Shown: positions 1-8,276, numbered from the stretch's first letter. The stretch: DNA of 34,922 nucleotides from Sphaerochaetaceae bacterium (GCA_024698005.1 JAILRW010000150.1:1-34922), one strand, 5' to 3'. Made by a program: numbers and translations. Notes: a model not told the origin generated them from the sequence alone.

Positions 1-1581
1 TTTCCTAACAGCACCCTTGCCAGAGACTAGACGAGCAAAGTAATCGAGCACTACTTCATAAAGTGGTGTGGCTGTTACATCCAGACCGAATATTGTCTCA
101 TTTGAGAGCAGACTCTTGAGAGAAGTATCAAATGGTCCTGTATCACCAAGCTTTATTCCTGCAACGATTGGCTGCACAGTTGGAAGCATTGGATCTGGGG
201 ATGGAGTGAATGCATTTCCTTCATCATCAACACCCAAGAGGTATCTGAGCCACAGAGCATATACAAGAGGTGCAACCTTCAGATCCTTTACATCCAACTT
301 GTCAGAAGCAATATATGCTTTGATAGTCTCACCAATTCTTATGGAAAGCTTCTGGGAAGTATCTGTTGCAATTCTCTGAGGAGTATCTGGCATGAATGGG
401 TTAGGGATTCTGACGCCAAGTACTTCATCTATGAAGGCCTTTGGATCGATGATGCCAGGGTCTGTAACTACCGGAAGACCTTCCTTGTAGCCTAAGATTT
501 CAACCATCTTCTTTAAGTCTGGATCCTTCATCTCGTTTGCAATGAGGTTGTAGCCAAGAAGACAGCCAGAAACTGCGAGAGCAGTGTGGAGAGGGTTGAG
601 GCAGGTGCATACCTTCATCCTTTCAACCTTGTTGACTGTATCTCTGTCGCAGAAGTAGACACCAGCTTTTTCCAGTGCAGGGCGACCGTTAGCAAAGCTA
701 TCTTCAATTACCAGGTACTGTGGCTCCTCAGCATTAACGAATGAAGCGATGTATGTGTGCTTGTCTGTGATGATAGGTTCTGCATCCTCATAACCATCCT
801 TTTCAAGCATTGCCTTGACTGAGTCATCTGGTCGAGGTGTGATCTTATCGATCATAGACCAAGGGAATGAGACGCACTTCTCGTTACTGAGGTAGTTAAC
901 AAAGCCTTCAGTTACTTCTCCCTTTGCCTGATATGCCTTTGCAATTGTTACCATTGCCTTCTTGAGCTTTTCTCCGTTATGGGAGCAGTTGTCCATTGAG
1001 ACAAGTGCAAGAGGGGCTTTGCTCTCTAGGTATCTTTCATTGAGAAGAGATGTGAGACGGCATAGGAACATACCTGCATCCTTCAAAGGAGCACTGAAGT
1101 CCTTTTCATAACCCTTGAAGAGAGTTCCATCTGGAGCATAGAGGGCGTACCCCTTTTCTGTGATAGTGAAGCTAATCATCTGGAGGGTAGGGTTCTTTAT
1201 AGCCTTTCTGAGCACTTCAAAATCTTCACTTGCTGGATCCATCTTGTTTGCTGAAACTACAGAGCCTATGATCTCCTTTGCAATTGAACCATCAGCTTTA
1301 AGTGTAACAGCTGTTGTAAGAGAGTCATGTGGTTTGTAGATTCTGTCGATGATCTCAAAATCAAAACCTTCGCCAACTACAATACCTGTGTCCATAAGAC
1401 CACTATCAAGGAGTCTCTGGCAAAGACCTGCAGGGAAGATGCGGAAGATGTTTCCTGCACCGAAATGGACCCACTGAGGTCTTTCCTCTGTGTTCTTTCT
1501 GATACTCTGTCTGTCGTAGGTGTATAGCTTGTAACCCTTCCAGAGAGAACTATTTCTTACTTCTTTTTCGTTAAGCTTCAT
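1..1581 (-). CDS. uxuB: D-mannonate oxidoreductase / fructuronate reductase, C-terminus cut by window edge
   Basis: A polyol/mannitol dehydrogenase family enzyme that interconverts D-fructuronate and D-mannonate with NAD(H) in cytoplasmic hexuronate breakdown. The frame is open from ATG 1581 to base 1, giving 527 codons with no stop. Family members are about 480-550 residues, so only a short C-terminal piece is probably missing. Near the N-terminus is a nucleotide-binding segment (WVHFGAGNIFR), later the family signatures SMDNCSHNGEK and SFPWSMIDKITPRPDD. The start is supported by AGAGG six bases upstream. The gene begins 8 bases after the GntR gene and follows uxuA, which supplies the next enzyme (mannonate dehydratase); this context favours UxuB over a mannitol or altronate enzyme. 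Substrate assignment is inferred from context. Confidence 0.85.
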   Translation of the reverse strand, partial: MKLNEKEVRNSSLWKGYKLYTYDRQSIRKNTEERPQWVHFGAGNIFRIFPAGLCQRLLDSGLMDTGIVVGEGFDFEIIDRIYKPHDSLTTAVTLKADGSIAKEIIGSVVSANKMDPASEDFEVLRKAIKNPTLQMISFTITEKGYALYAPDGTLFKGYEKDFSAPLKDAGMFLCRLTSLLNERYLESKAPLALVSMDNCSHNGEKLKKAMVTIAKAYQAKGEVTEGFVNYLSNEKCVSFPWSMIDKITPRPDDSVKAMLEKDGYEDAEPIITDKHTYIASFVNAEEPQYLVIEDSFANGRPALEKAGVYFCDRDTVNKVERMKVCTCLNPLHTALAVSGCLLGYNLIANEMKDPDLKKMVEILGYKEGLPVVTDPGIIDPKAFIDEVLGVRIPNPFMPDTPQRIATDTSQKLSIRIGETIKAYIASDKLDVKDLKVAPLVYALWLRYLLGVDDEGNAFTPSPDPMLPTVQPIVAGIKLGDTGPFDTSLKSLLSNETIFGLDVTATPLYEVVLDYFARLVSGKGAVRK

Positions 1582-1589
1582 ACAAACCT

Positions 1590-2270
1590 CTATTTGAAAT
1601 ATTGTGGAAATTGATTCTTGAGAATCTCGAGCTCATCTACAAGTCTTGATAGATGTTGTCTGTCCAAGTCCAGTGCGCCCTCGATATCCTTGTTTTCTAT
1701 GTGCTGGATAAGTGCTGTGTGTTCAGCCATTACCGACTCTGCGATTCCTTCAGCCTTGTATGAAAGGATTCTGATTCTTCTCTCGTTGCCAGTGTGGGAA
1801 GATAGGACCTTCCAGCACTGTTCAAGTCCTGTCTCTGTGTAGAAGAGATGGTGCATCTCATCATCAGTACTGAAGAATTCAAGATAATCCTGACTGAGGA
1901 GTGCTGCCTTCTGTTTTAGAAGGATACTCTTTAGCTTTGTAACAAATACTTCGAGCTCTATTGGAGTCCTTTCTTTCTTTATGGCAGCTTCCAATGCTCC
2001 AAGTTCAAGCGAAGAGCGCATGAACCTTTCCTGCTTGATCAAATCTGTACTGAGAAATGAAACGCGAGTGCCACTCTGGGGGAAGATATCAACCAGGCGA
2101 TACTCTTCTAGGCGGAGTAGGGCATCACGAACTGGGGAGCGGGAAAATCCCATCTCCTCAGTAAGCTTTGACATGTTTATCTCCTGGCCTGGAAGAAGTT
2201 CAAGGTTGACTATCCTTTCTCTGAGGTACTCATAGATTCGGATATTGGCCTTTACTGAATCTCTTTTCAT
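1590..2270 (-). CDS. GntR family (FCD domain) transcriptional regulator, likely of the uxu operon
   Basis: A 226-residue cytoplasmic DNA-binding regulator. Residues about 10-75 form the GntR winged helix-turn-helix (LTEEMGFSRSPVRDALLRLE, then a wing ending SGTRVSF). The remainder is an all-helical FCD ligand domain with histidines typical of its metal or effector pocket (DDEMHHLF, LSSHTGNERR, EHTALIQHI). It starts with ATG overlapping the uxuA stop (ATGA), so its translation is probably coupled, and ends 8 bases before uxuB. An AAGAGG purine run sits directly against the ATG, too close for a normal ribosome site, which fits coupling. By analogy with UxuR/ExuR-type regulators it probably senses a hexuronate or mannonate intermediate and represses its own operon, perhaps through the palindrome upstream of uxuA. 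The family call is firm; target and ligand are inference. Confidence 0.88.
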   Translation of the reverse strand: MKRDSVKANIRIYEYLRERIVNLELLPGQEINMSKLTEEMGFSRSPVRDALLRLEEYRLVDIFPQSGTRVSFLSTDLIKQERFMRSSLELGALEAAIKKERTPIELEVFVTKLKSILLKQKAALLSQDYLEFFSTDDEMHHLFYTETGLEQCWKVLSSHTGNERRIRILSYKAEGIAESVMAEHTALIQHIENKDIEGALDLDRQHLSRLVDELEILKNQFPQYFK

Positions 2271-3340
2271 CCTCTTTTAGCTGCCTTATCGATAGCTTCC
2301 CAGAGACCGAGAATGTATTCAGCACCGAGTGCTCTATCATAAAGACCATAGCCTGGCATGCACTTTTCACCCCAGATGGTTCTGCCATGGTCAGGTCTTA
2401 TGATTCCATCAAATCCAGTATTGTGAAGAGCCTTTACTGCCTCGTAGAGGTCGAAGGAACCATCTGCCGAAAGATGAGCAGCCTCTTCAAATACTCCATT
2501 ACCGAAGTGGTGAAGATTTCTGACGTGTGCAAATGGAATTCTTCCCTTACATGCCTTGATGATATCGACAAGGTCATTATTTGGATTGGAACCAAGGGAG
2601 CCCATACAGAATGTGATGCCATTGTATGGCTTATCTACAGCCTTCAATAACTTCAGAATCTTTTCCTTGCCTGTAATGATTCTTGGAAGGTTGAATACTG
2701 GCCATGCTGGATCATCAGGGTGGATACCCATCTTGATTCCATACTTTTCACAAACAGGTCCGATAGCTTCGAGGAAGTATACGAGGTTGTTGAAGAGTTT
2801 TTCTTCATCAACGTCCTTATATGCTTCAAATAGTTCCTTGACCTTTTTTAGTCTTTCTGGCTCCCAACCTGGCATCACAAAGCCGTTGGAAGAGGATGTT
2901 GTCTGATCGAAGAAGGTCTGTGGATCGATCTTATCAACTACCTTCTGGTCGTATGCTAGGACAGTTCCTCCATCAGGACGGACCTTTGCAAGATCTGTTC
3001 TGGTCCAGTCAAAGACAGGCATGAAGTTGTAACAGACCATATCGATGCCATGCTTGCCGAGAGCTTCAAGAGACTTGATATAGTTATCAATATGTCTGTC
3101 TCTCTCTTTTGTACCAATCTTGATTGCATCAGAGACGTTAACAGATTCTATGCCTTCAAGCTTGAGGCCAGCTTTTTCAACAATGCTCTTGAGTTCTACA
3201 ACTCTCTCTTCAGGCCACTCTTCACCAGCAGGGATGTCATAGAGTGTTGAGATTACACCAGAAACACCTGGAATCTGTCTGATCTGTTCAAGTGTAACAG
3301 AGTCAAAACCAGGACCATACCAACGAAGTGTCATTTTCAT
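2267..3340 (-). CDS. uxuA: Mannonate dehydratase
   Basis: A 357-residue cytoplasmic enzyme that dehydrates D-mannonate to 2-keto-3-deoxy-D-gluconate in glucuronate degradation. The length and signature segments fit the UxuA family: LRWYGPGFDSVTLEQIRQIPG at the N-terminus, MGIHPDDPAWPVFNLPRI in the middle, FCMGSLGSNP, IPFAHVRNLHHFG, and IIRPDHGRTIWGE near the C-terminus. The His, Cys and Asp residues in these segments are the usual metal-binding set. The start at 3340 has AGGAG ten bases upstream; an in-frame Met two codons in is an alternative. It is the first gene of the uxuA-gntR-uxuB operon, with its own promoter and palindrome upstream. No uxaC or kdgK lies in the window, so the rest of the pathway must be elsewhere or to the left. 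Confidence 0.95.
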   Translation of the reverse strand: MKMTLRWYGPGFDSVTLEQIRQIPGVSGVISTLYDIPAGEEWPEERVVELKSIVEKAGLKLEGIESVNVSDAIKIGTKERDRHIDNYIKSLEALGKHGIDMVCYNFMPVFDWTRTDLAKVRPDGGTVLAYDQKVVDKIDPQTFFDQTTSSSNGFVMPGWEPERLKKVKELFEAYKDVDEEKLFNNLVYFLEAIGPVCEKYGIKMGIHPDDPAWPVFNLPRIITGKEKILKLLKAVDKPYNGITFCMGSLGSNPNNDLVDIIKACKGRIPFAHVRNLHHFGNGVFEEAAHLSADGSFDLYEAVKALHNTGFDGIIRPDHGRTIWGEKCMPGYGLYDRALGAEYILGLWEAIDKAAKRG

Positions 3341-3359
3341 AAGTCAATTACTCCTATCA

Positions 3360-3373
3360 ACTAATATATTAGT
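3360..3373. promoter_or_regulatory. Palindromic candidate operator over the uxuA -10
   Basis: ACTAATATATTAGT is a perfect 14-base palindrome covering the -10 hexamer of the uxuA promoter. A repressor bound here would block RNA polymerase. The GntR protein encoded in the same operon is the obvious candidate binder. It lacks the TGGT...ACCA core of classical FadR/UxuR sites and is AT-only at its centre, so chance cannot be excluded. Confidence 0.45.
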
Positions 3374-3394
3374 ATATTTATTGATATATGGCAA
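3366..3394 (-). promoter_or_regulatory. Promoter of the uxuA operon
   Basis: Read on the minus strand, TTGCCA (3394-3389) is followed after exactly 17 bases by TAATAT (3371-3366). Transcription would start near 3359, leaving a leader of about 19 bases with the AGGAG ribosome site before ATG 3340. The call is from consensus match and spacing only. Confidence 0.6.
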
Positions 3395-3456
3395 TGATAT
3401 TTTTGACTGTTCTTCAATAGGGGCAAATGTTCTATACTTTCATGAGAGGTTGCAAA

Positions 3457-3792
3457 ATGGATGAAATGTTGAAATACCAGACTTCAGATAGATGTGAACT
3501 ATTAATTGATGAAGAGGATGAGAGCTTCTGGGCTGTTGTAGGTGAGCGCATTGTAACAATGGGTGGCTCTGTTTCTTTCTTGACTGCTGTGCTTGATTGT
3601 GATTCAGAAGAACCTGCATTGTGGATTACGGATTCATCAATTTACTCATTGCTTACTGGAGACTGTGATAGTGAAGAGCTTGAAATAGCTGCAGAAAAAG
3701 GGATAATTGAAGATATTTTCAAGGCTCCATATCAGGATGAGATAGCTGAACTCTTTACTATGGTCAATCAGAAGGCTGATGAAAGAAGATGA
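3457..3792 (+). CDS. Small acidic protein of unknown function
   Basis: I do not recognise this 111-residue protein. It is soluble, acidic and has no signal peptide or membrane segment; Asp/Glu-rich clusters (IDEEDES, DCDSEEP, GDCDSEELE) alternate with hydrophobic stretches. The repeated DCDSEE motif, about 28 residues apart, is notable. I chose ATG 3457 because AGAGG lies seven bases upstream. An in-frame ATG at 3427 would add ten residues but has AGGGG only three bases away. The stop overlaps the start of the M48 protease gene by four bases (ATGA), so the two are translationally coupled and may act together. No known partner function can be assigned. Confidence 0.75.
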   Translation: MDEMLKYQTSDRCELLIDEEDESFWAVVGERIVTMGGSVSFLTAVLDCDSEEPALWITDSSIYSLLTGDCDSEELEIAAEKGIIEDIFKAPYQDEIAELFTMVNQKADERR

Positions 3793-5027
3793 ATAAACTC
3801 TTTCTTTATCTTTTCCTCTTCGGTGAAATCGTCTCCTTTCTACTCAATGAATACATCTCATTTTCTACCTACTTCTATAAGAAAAGTGGTAAGGCCACGC
3901 TGCCTGAATTTGCAAGAAAGTATATAGATGAGAGCACTGAAAAGAAGAGCGATGAATACTACAAGGCACGTTTTGTCTTCAGCCAGGTGAGAGGATTTTG
4001 TCTTTTTATCTTCTCTCTCTTGCTTGTATTCTTGGGATATTATACTTGGCTTTATAATCTGCTCGAGATTAATAACCTGTATATTCAGAGTGTTCTGTTT
4101 CTAGTTCTACTTTCAGTTCCAGGAGAGCTAGTTGATATTCCATTCTCTCTCTATGGTGAGTTTGTAATTGAAAAGAAGTTCGGTTTTTCAAATACAAGCT
4201 TCAAGCTGTGGATCAGCGACCTTGTAAAGAATACTCTGATCGAAATCATAATGAGTTTGCTACTATACGGTGTTCTAGTATTCATCTTGATGAAACTACA
4301 GAGTGCATGGTGGTATGTAGCAGGTACATTCCTTGTTATCTTTTCTCTCCTCCTTACTGTTGTATATCCAATCTGGATTGCACCTTTGTTCAACAAGTTC
4401 GTTCCTCTTGAAGAGGGTAGCTTGAGATGTAAGCTTGAGAAGCTGCTCTCTGAAGAAGGTTTTTCTTTGAAGAAGGTGTTTGTTGTAGATGAGAGCAAGA
4501 GAAGCAACCACAGCAATGCCTATTGCTCTGGTTTTGGAAGGAACAAACGTATAGTCCTATATGATTCACTGATAAAGACATTGGATGAAGATGAGATCGT
4601 TGCAGTATTTGCACACGAGCTTGGACATGCAAAGAAGAAGCATATAATTAAACGACTACTATCTTCTTTTGCATTATTATTTGTAGTTCTATATCTTGCT
4701 TCTCTTCTTCTAGGAAATAATCTGATGTACACAACCTTTGGATTTGAGTATATGAACCCTGTTGTTGGTCTCTTCCTCGTATTCCTCATCTTCGGTAGCT
4801 ATCCTAGCTTCTTGTCCTGGATAGGGAATATCTTCTCAAGGAGAGATGAAAGAGAGGCTGATATGTTTGCAAAAGAAAAGCTGGGAAGTGGAGAAAAACT
4901 TGCTTCAGCTTTGATGAAATTGCAGAAGCAGAACCTTTCCAATACCCAGCCATCCAAAGTGGAAGTATTCTTCAGATACTCCCATCCAACTGTATATATG
5001 AGAGTTGAATACCTGCTTGAGGATTAA
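3789..5027 (+). CDS. M48 family membrane metallopeptidase, Ste24/CAAX protease type
   Basis: A 412-residue integral membrane zinc protease. Hydrophobic segments lie at about residues 1-22, 68-90, 98-116, 148-170, 175-200, 288-308 and 324-345, which fits the M48 N-terminal membrane domain followed by the catalytic domain. The zinc motif HELGH is at 276-280 and the third ligand lies in EREAD near residue 356. The conserved segment NAYCSGFGRNKRIVLYDSL precedes the active site as in Ste24 homologues. Bacterial members cleave membrane or misfolded proteins; prenylated substrates are not expected here. It starts within the stop of the preceding small acidic-protein gene (ATGA). It is convergent with the aldolase-like gene, sharing TTAA at the two stop codons. 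Confidence 0.9.
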   Translation: MNKLFLYLFLFGEIVSFLLNEYISFSTYFYKKSGKATLPEFARKYIDESTEKKSDEYYKARFVFSQVRGFCLFIFSLLLVFLGYYTWLYNLLEINNLYIQSVLFLVLLSVPGELVDIPFSLYGEFVIEKKFGFSNTSFKLWISDLVKNTLIEIIMSLLLYGVLVFILMKLQSAWWYVAGTFLVIFSLLLTVVYPIWIAPLFNKFVPLEEGSLRCKLEKLLSEEGFSLKKVFVVDESKRSNHSNAYCSGFGRNKRIVLYDSLIKTLDEDEIVAVFAHELGHAKKKHIIKRLLSSFALLFVVLYLASLLLGNNLMYTTFGFEYMNPVVGLFLVFLIFGSYPSFLSWIGNIFSRRDEREADMFAKEKLGSGEKLASALMKLQKQNLSNTQPSKVEVFFRYSHPTVYMRVEYLLED

Positions 5028-5040
5028 ATTTCCTCAAGCA
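5014..5040. terminator. Shared hairpin at the ends of two convergent genes
   Basis: TGCTTGAGGA (5014-5023) can pair with TCCTCAAGCA (5031-5040) around a 7-base loop, a perfect 10-bp stem. It lies in the last codons of both the M48 protease and the aldolase-like gene and encloses both stop codons. The T-rich tail is weak on either strand, so it may act as a modest bidirectional terminator or as a 3' stabiliser. Confidence 0.45.
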
Positions 5041-6070
5041 CTTTGATCAACTCTTTTACTGATTCTTCAGTTGTTGCCCAACTAGTTGCTACTCTGATTA
5101 CAGTATTATCATCATCATACTTCTCCCAGAATCCATAGGAAACATGTTTTCTAAGCTCGTCAATCTTCTTGTTTGGAACGATAATGAAACACTGGTTGGT
5201 GGGGGTTCTGTAAAGCAATGATAGTTTTTCTGATGACTCAACAGAATCCTGTATAAGTTTTGCATATTCAACAGCATCCTTACCAATTTCAAGATATAGC
5301 TTGTCCTTGAAAAGTTCATCGAATTGGATGCCTAGAAGTCTTCCCTTAGCAAGAAGGCCACCATGCTGCTTCTTTGTGGTCAGGAAGTGGCTGACAAGAT
5401 TTTTATCTGGAATGACAATAGCTTCGCCAAATAGTGCACCACACTTGGTGCCTCCGATATAGAAGATGTCAGTAAGCTTTGCAAGATCTTCAAGTGTGAC
5501 ATCGTTCTCTTTGCTTGCGAGTGCGTATGCAAGTCTTGCTCCATCTACATAGAGAGGGAGGGAATAGGAGTGAGCGACATCAGATAGCTCTTCAATTTCT
5601 TTCTTGGAGTACAAGGTGCCATATTCAGTTGGCTGTGAAATGTATACCATGCCAGGCTTTACCATGTGCTCATGGTTTTCATCCGCATAGTAGGTCTCGA
5701 GATACTTCTTTAGCCCAGATGCATTCATCTTGCCTCTTTCTGCTTCAATTTCAAGAACTTTGTGTCCACTAGCTTCAATTGCACCTGCCTCGTGGAGTGC
5801 AACATGACCTGTCTTTGCAGAAACAACACCTTCATAATTTCTTAGTATTGCATCGATGCAGGTTGCGTTTGTCTGTGTGCCACCGACCATTAATTCTACC
5901 TGTGCCTCTGGGCAGTTGCAGGCTTTTCTGATTCTATCACAAGCAGAGTCAGTATATGGGTCAAGCCCATATCCTGGAGTTGATTCAAGGTTGGTTTTAA
6001 CTAGAGTCTGAATGATATTTGGATGTGCTCCTTCCTGATAGTCAGAAGAGAAGTAGAGAATTTTATTCAT
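5024..6070 (-). CDS. Threonine aldolase family PLP enzyme (beta-eliminating lyase family)
   Basis: A 348-residue cytoplasmic pyridoxal-phosphate enzyme of aminotransferase fold type I. The family hallmarks are visible: GGTQTNATCIDAIL (cofactor phosphate region, about 63-76), TGHVALHEAGA with the stacking His at about 93, YVDGARLAYAL with the Asp that holds the pyridine nitrogen at 176, and IGGTKCGALFGE with the Schiff-base Lys at 209. Low-specificity L-threonine aldolase, splitting threonine or allo-threonine to glycine and acetaldehyde, is the usual activity. Some relatives act on phenylserine or other beta-hydroxy amino acids, so I withhold a gene symbol. AAGGAA lies about nine bases before the ATG. 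It stands alone on this strand, overlapping the M48 gene tail to tail by four bases. Confidence 0.85.
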   Translation of the reverse strand: MNKILYFSSDYQEGAHPNIIQTLVKTNLESTPGYGLDPYTDSACDRIRKACNCPEAQVELMVGGTQTNATCIDAILRNYEGVVSAKTGHVALHEAGAIEASGHKVLEIEAERGKMNASGLKKYLETYYADENHEHMVKPGMVYISQPTEYGTLYSKKEIEELSDVAHSYSLPLYVDGARLAYALASKENDVTLEDLAKLTDIFYIGGTKCGALFGEAIVIPDKNLVSHFLTTKKQHGGLLAKGRLLGIQFDELFKDKLYLEIGKDAVEYAKLIQDSVESSEKLSLLYRTPTNQCFIIVPNKKIDELRKHVSYGFWEKYDDDNTVIRVATSWATTEESVKELIKVLEEI

Positions 6071-6222
6071 AATTATTATTCCTTATCAATTCTAGAAAAA
6101 GAGCCTACATTTTATATAAGTTAAAGTCAAATAGAGAAAGATTTACAAATACAGCAAAAAAAATTTAAAATTCTGCGTTTTTTTTTAAATTGTAAAATTA
6201 ATTTCATAATCTAGGCATATTG

Positions 6223-6252
6223 TTGAAAAATAATAAATAAAAATTGTATTAT
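6223..6252 (+). promoter_or_regulatory. Candidate promoter of the RpiR-type regulator gene
   Basis: TTGAAA (6223-6228) and TATTAT (6247-6252) are 18 bases apart, with the gene starting 38 bases further on. The whole 6071-6289 gap is very AT-rich with long A and T runs and must also hold the divergent promoter of the aldolase-like gene, so chance matches are likely. Nothing else is recognised in this gap. Confidence 0.35.
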
Positions 6253-6289
6253 TATTAACATTAACAGAAAATAGTTTCATAGAGGTTTT

Positions 6290-7144
6290 ATGAATAACAA
6301 GGGAAATTCAAAACTCCAGGTTCTTATTGAGCGGAACATTGTCGATTTTAAAGAGCAGGAAAAGAAAGTTGCCAATTATCTTCTCGAACATGAAGATGAA
6401 CTTTTAAAACTTTCTGTAGGAGAGATTTCTTACGGAGCCAATGTTTCTAAGGCAACAGTTGTTCGTTTCTGCAAGTCTTTGGGTTTCTCAGGTCTTAAAG
6501 AGTTCAAGATATTCTATCAAAGCGGCAGTACTTCAGTTGATGAGGTCGAAGAACTGGACTGGTCCAGCAAGGACACTCAGATTACTGAGCTTCTGCTAGC
6601 ACACTCTGTAAAGGCAATAGAGGGCAGTTTGTTCAATAACAACTCCTCATCCTTTACCAGGGCTGCTGATATTCTTATGAAGGCAAAGAATATCATTGTA
6701 ATCGGAGTAGGTGGTAGCAAGATCATTACTCAGTACTTCTATACAGAGATTTCACGTCTTGGCAAGAGAGTTACAGTGCTTGCAGACCACTTCGAACTTT
6801 GTCAGATCCAGCATAATTTACAGGATGAGGATGTAATCTTCTGTATCTCCTGTTCTGGTGAAACAAAGGATCTTGCTGACTTCGTCATAAAGGCAAAGAG
6901 TGAGAATGCTTCAGTTGTAGCACTTACTAACAATCCTGATTCTACAATCGCAAAGAATGCTGATGTTATACTCAAGGCAACCCCAGAGAACTCTTTCATG
7001 GACGAGGAGAATATGCTATCTCGTCTTTCCCAGTTCTCTGTTATCAACGCACTATTTGTAATGATTGCGGTCAGATGTGGTAAGGATGAAACATTCAGAA
7101 ATGAATTTGACCGTCTTTCCAATTACAGGAATTTTATATCTTAA
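6290..7144 (+). CDS. RpiR/MurR family transcriptional regulator with SIS sugar-phosphate domain
   Basis: A 284-residue DNA-binding regulator. The N-terminal HTH domain (about 10-80) carries SVGEISYGANVSKATVVRFCKSLGFSG, the typical RpiR helix-turn-helix. A SIS domain (about 125-255) follows with IIVIGVGGSK, a phosphosugar-binding SCSGETKD loop, and VVALTNNPDSTIAKNADVIL. Such proteins sense phosphorylated sugars or amino sugars and control their catabolism. No sugar transport or kinase gene is adjacent, so its target is unknown. AGAGG lies five bases before the ATG. It precedes azlCD by about 83 bases on the same strand, and could control them or a remote locus. Confidence 0.9.
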   Translation: MNNKGNSKLQVLIERNIVDFKEQEKKVANYLLEHEDELLKLSVGEISYGANVSKATVVRFCKSLGFSGLKEFKIFYQSGSTSVDEVEELDWSSKDTQITELLLAHSVKAIEGSLFNNNSSSFTRAADILMKAKNIIVIGVGGSKIITQYFYTEISRLGKRVTVLADHFELCQIQHNLQDEDVIFCISCSGETKDLADFVIKAKSENASVVALTNNPDSTIAKNADVILKATPENSFMDEENMLSRLSQFSVINALFVMIAVRCGKDETFRNEFDRLSNYRNFIS

Positions 7145-7227
7145 ATAGACATTAAATACACGTTCTGTCTTGAAGTACTTCTTGTTTTGAGGTATGAATT
7201 AAGCCATTGTTTCTTTGGAGGCTTGTT

Positions 7228-7926
7228 TTGGGAAACGGCAGACTTGTCAAGGAGGGAATTCAGGATGGGTTCCCTATTTTTCTTGGCTATTTTTCTACTT
7301 CTTTAGCTTTTGGATTGCTCTGCAGATCTAGCGGATTTAACGTGCTGGAGAGTACTTCTATAAGCATGTCCAACTTTTCAGGTTCTGGCCAATTCTTGAT
7401 GATTAACCTATTCAATGCTGGTTCATTGATGGTTGAAATTGTCCTCTCTGTTTTCTTCTTGAATACAAGATATATGTTCATGGCATCCTCTCTCTATCAG
7501 AGATTGGAAAAGCCAACTTCCTTCTGGGGTAGGATGATGTGTGGTTTTGGAACCACAGATGAAATCTTTACAGTTGCTTCATTCAAGAATAGGAAACTGG
7601 AGTACTCCTATCTTGCAGGCTTGATCTTCACAAGTTATTCAGGCTGGTGCAGTGGAACTTTCATCGGATATCTTGCAGGAAATTTCCTTCCTGATGTAAT
7701 TCAGAAGGCTGCTGCGATCACATGCTATGCAATGTTTGCATCCCTGCTAGGTGGTGAAACCAGAAGAAATTTCAAGGCTCTAATTGCTCTTATGATTTCT
7801 GGAGGTGTGAATTCATTCCTCATTCTTGTTTTCAAGCTGGGAACTGGAATTTCCTTCCTGATTTCAATGTTGATCACAGCAGTAGCTGCTGCATTTATCT
7901 ATACCGATGAGGAGGCAGGCGTATGA
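7228..7926 (+). CDS. azlC: AzlC family branched-chain amino acid export permease
   Basis: A 232-residue polytopic inner-membrane protein, the large subunit of the AzlCD exporter for branched-chain amino acids and analogues. The N-terminus GIQDGFPIFLGYFSTSLAFGLL and the segments SMSNFSGSGQFLMINL and LNTRYMFMASSLYQRL match the family. I set the start at TTG 7228 because GGAGG lies at 7217-7221, six bases upstream. The longer in-frame version from TTG 7207 would place this ribosome site inside the coding region. It overlaps azlD by four bases (ATGA), so both subunits are probably made together. Confidence 0.88.
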   Translation: MGNGRLVKEGIQDGFPIFLGYFSTSLAFGLLCRSSGFNVLESTSISMSNFSGSGQFLMINLFNAGSLMVEIVLSVFFLNTRYMFMASSLYQRLEKPTSFWGRMMCGFGTTDEIFTVASFKNRKLEYSYLAGLIFTSYSGWCSGTFIGYLAGNFLPDVIQKAAAITCYAMFASLLGGETRRNFKALIALMISGGVNSFLILVFKLGTGISFLISMLITAVAAAFIYTDEEAGV

Positions 7927-8225
7927 AACGTGGTGTTCTTATGATAATTCTTTGCTCGATAGCAACCATGCTGCCAAGAATTCTCCCATACTTCATGCCT
8001 TTCCTTTCCCGTCTACCAAAGTTCATCAGAAAGTGCATGAATCTCTTGCCAGTTGCCGCACTCGGTGCTCTTATCTTCCCCCTGGCCCTCACAGACTTTG
8101 GTTCAAGCTGGTATGCTGGCTTTGGTGGTGTAGCGCTTTCATTCCTGGTCGCTTATCTAAAGGCGCCAATGATTGTTTCCATTGTCGTAGCGCTGGTATC
8201 AACAACACTTCTTCTGATCATTTAA
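7923..8225 (+). CDS. azlD: AzlD family small subunit of branched-chain amino acid exporter
   Basis: A 100-residue membrane protein with four hydrophobic stretches. ILCSIATMLPRILPYFMPF and FIRKCMNLLPVAALGALIFP are typical of AzlD, in which the charged RxxP segment between helices is conserved. It is the partner of AzlC in a two-component amino acid exporter. Its ATG lies within the azlC stop (ATGA). It is followed at once by a clear terminator. Confidence 0.88.
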   Translation: MKRGVLMIILCSIATMLPRILPYFMPFLSRLPKFIRKCMNLLPVAALGALIFPLALTDFGSSWYAGFGGVALSFLVAYLKAPMIVSIVVALVSTTLLLII

Positions 8226-8232
8226 GACAAAG

Positions 8233-8256
8233 AAAGCAGCCATTGTGGCTGCTTTT
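8233..8256. terminator. Bidirectional rho-independent terminator between azlD and fadD
   Basis: AAAGCAGCCA (8233-8242) pairs with TGGCTGCTTT (8246-8255) around a 3-base loop. The plus strand continues TTTTCT; the minus strand reads TTTCTTTGTCTT. It can therefore end both azlCD and the convergent fadD transcript. Confidence 0.8.
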
Positions 8257-8276
8257 CTATTTGCAAGAAGAAAGGC

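Noticed and set aside
68-379. Short open frame at the left edge on the plus strand
   Set aside because: It lies inside the uxuB coding sequence on the minus strand, which continues to the window edge.
6160-6200. A-run and T-run flanking a short GC patch in the gap before the RpiR gene, as a possible terminator or curved-DNA element
   Set aside because: The runs do not form a stem with a GC-rich base and the region is generally AT-rich; no specific structure could be supported.
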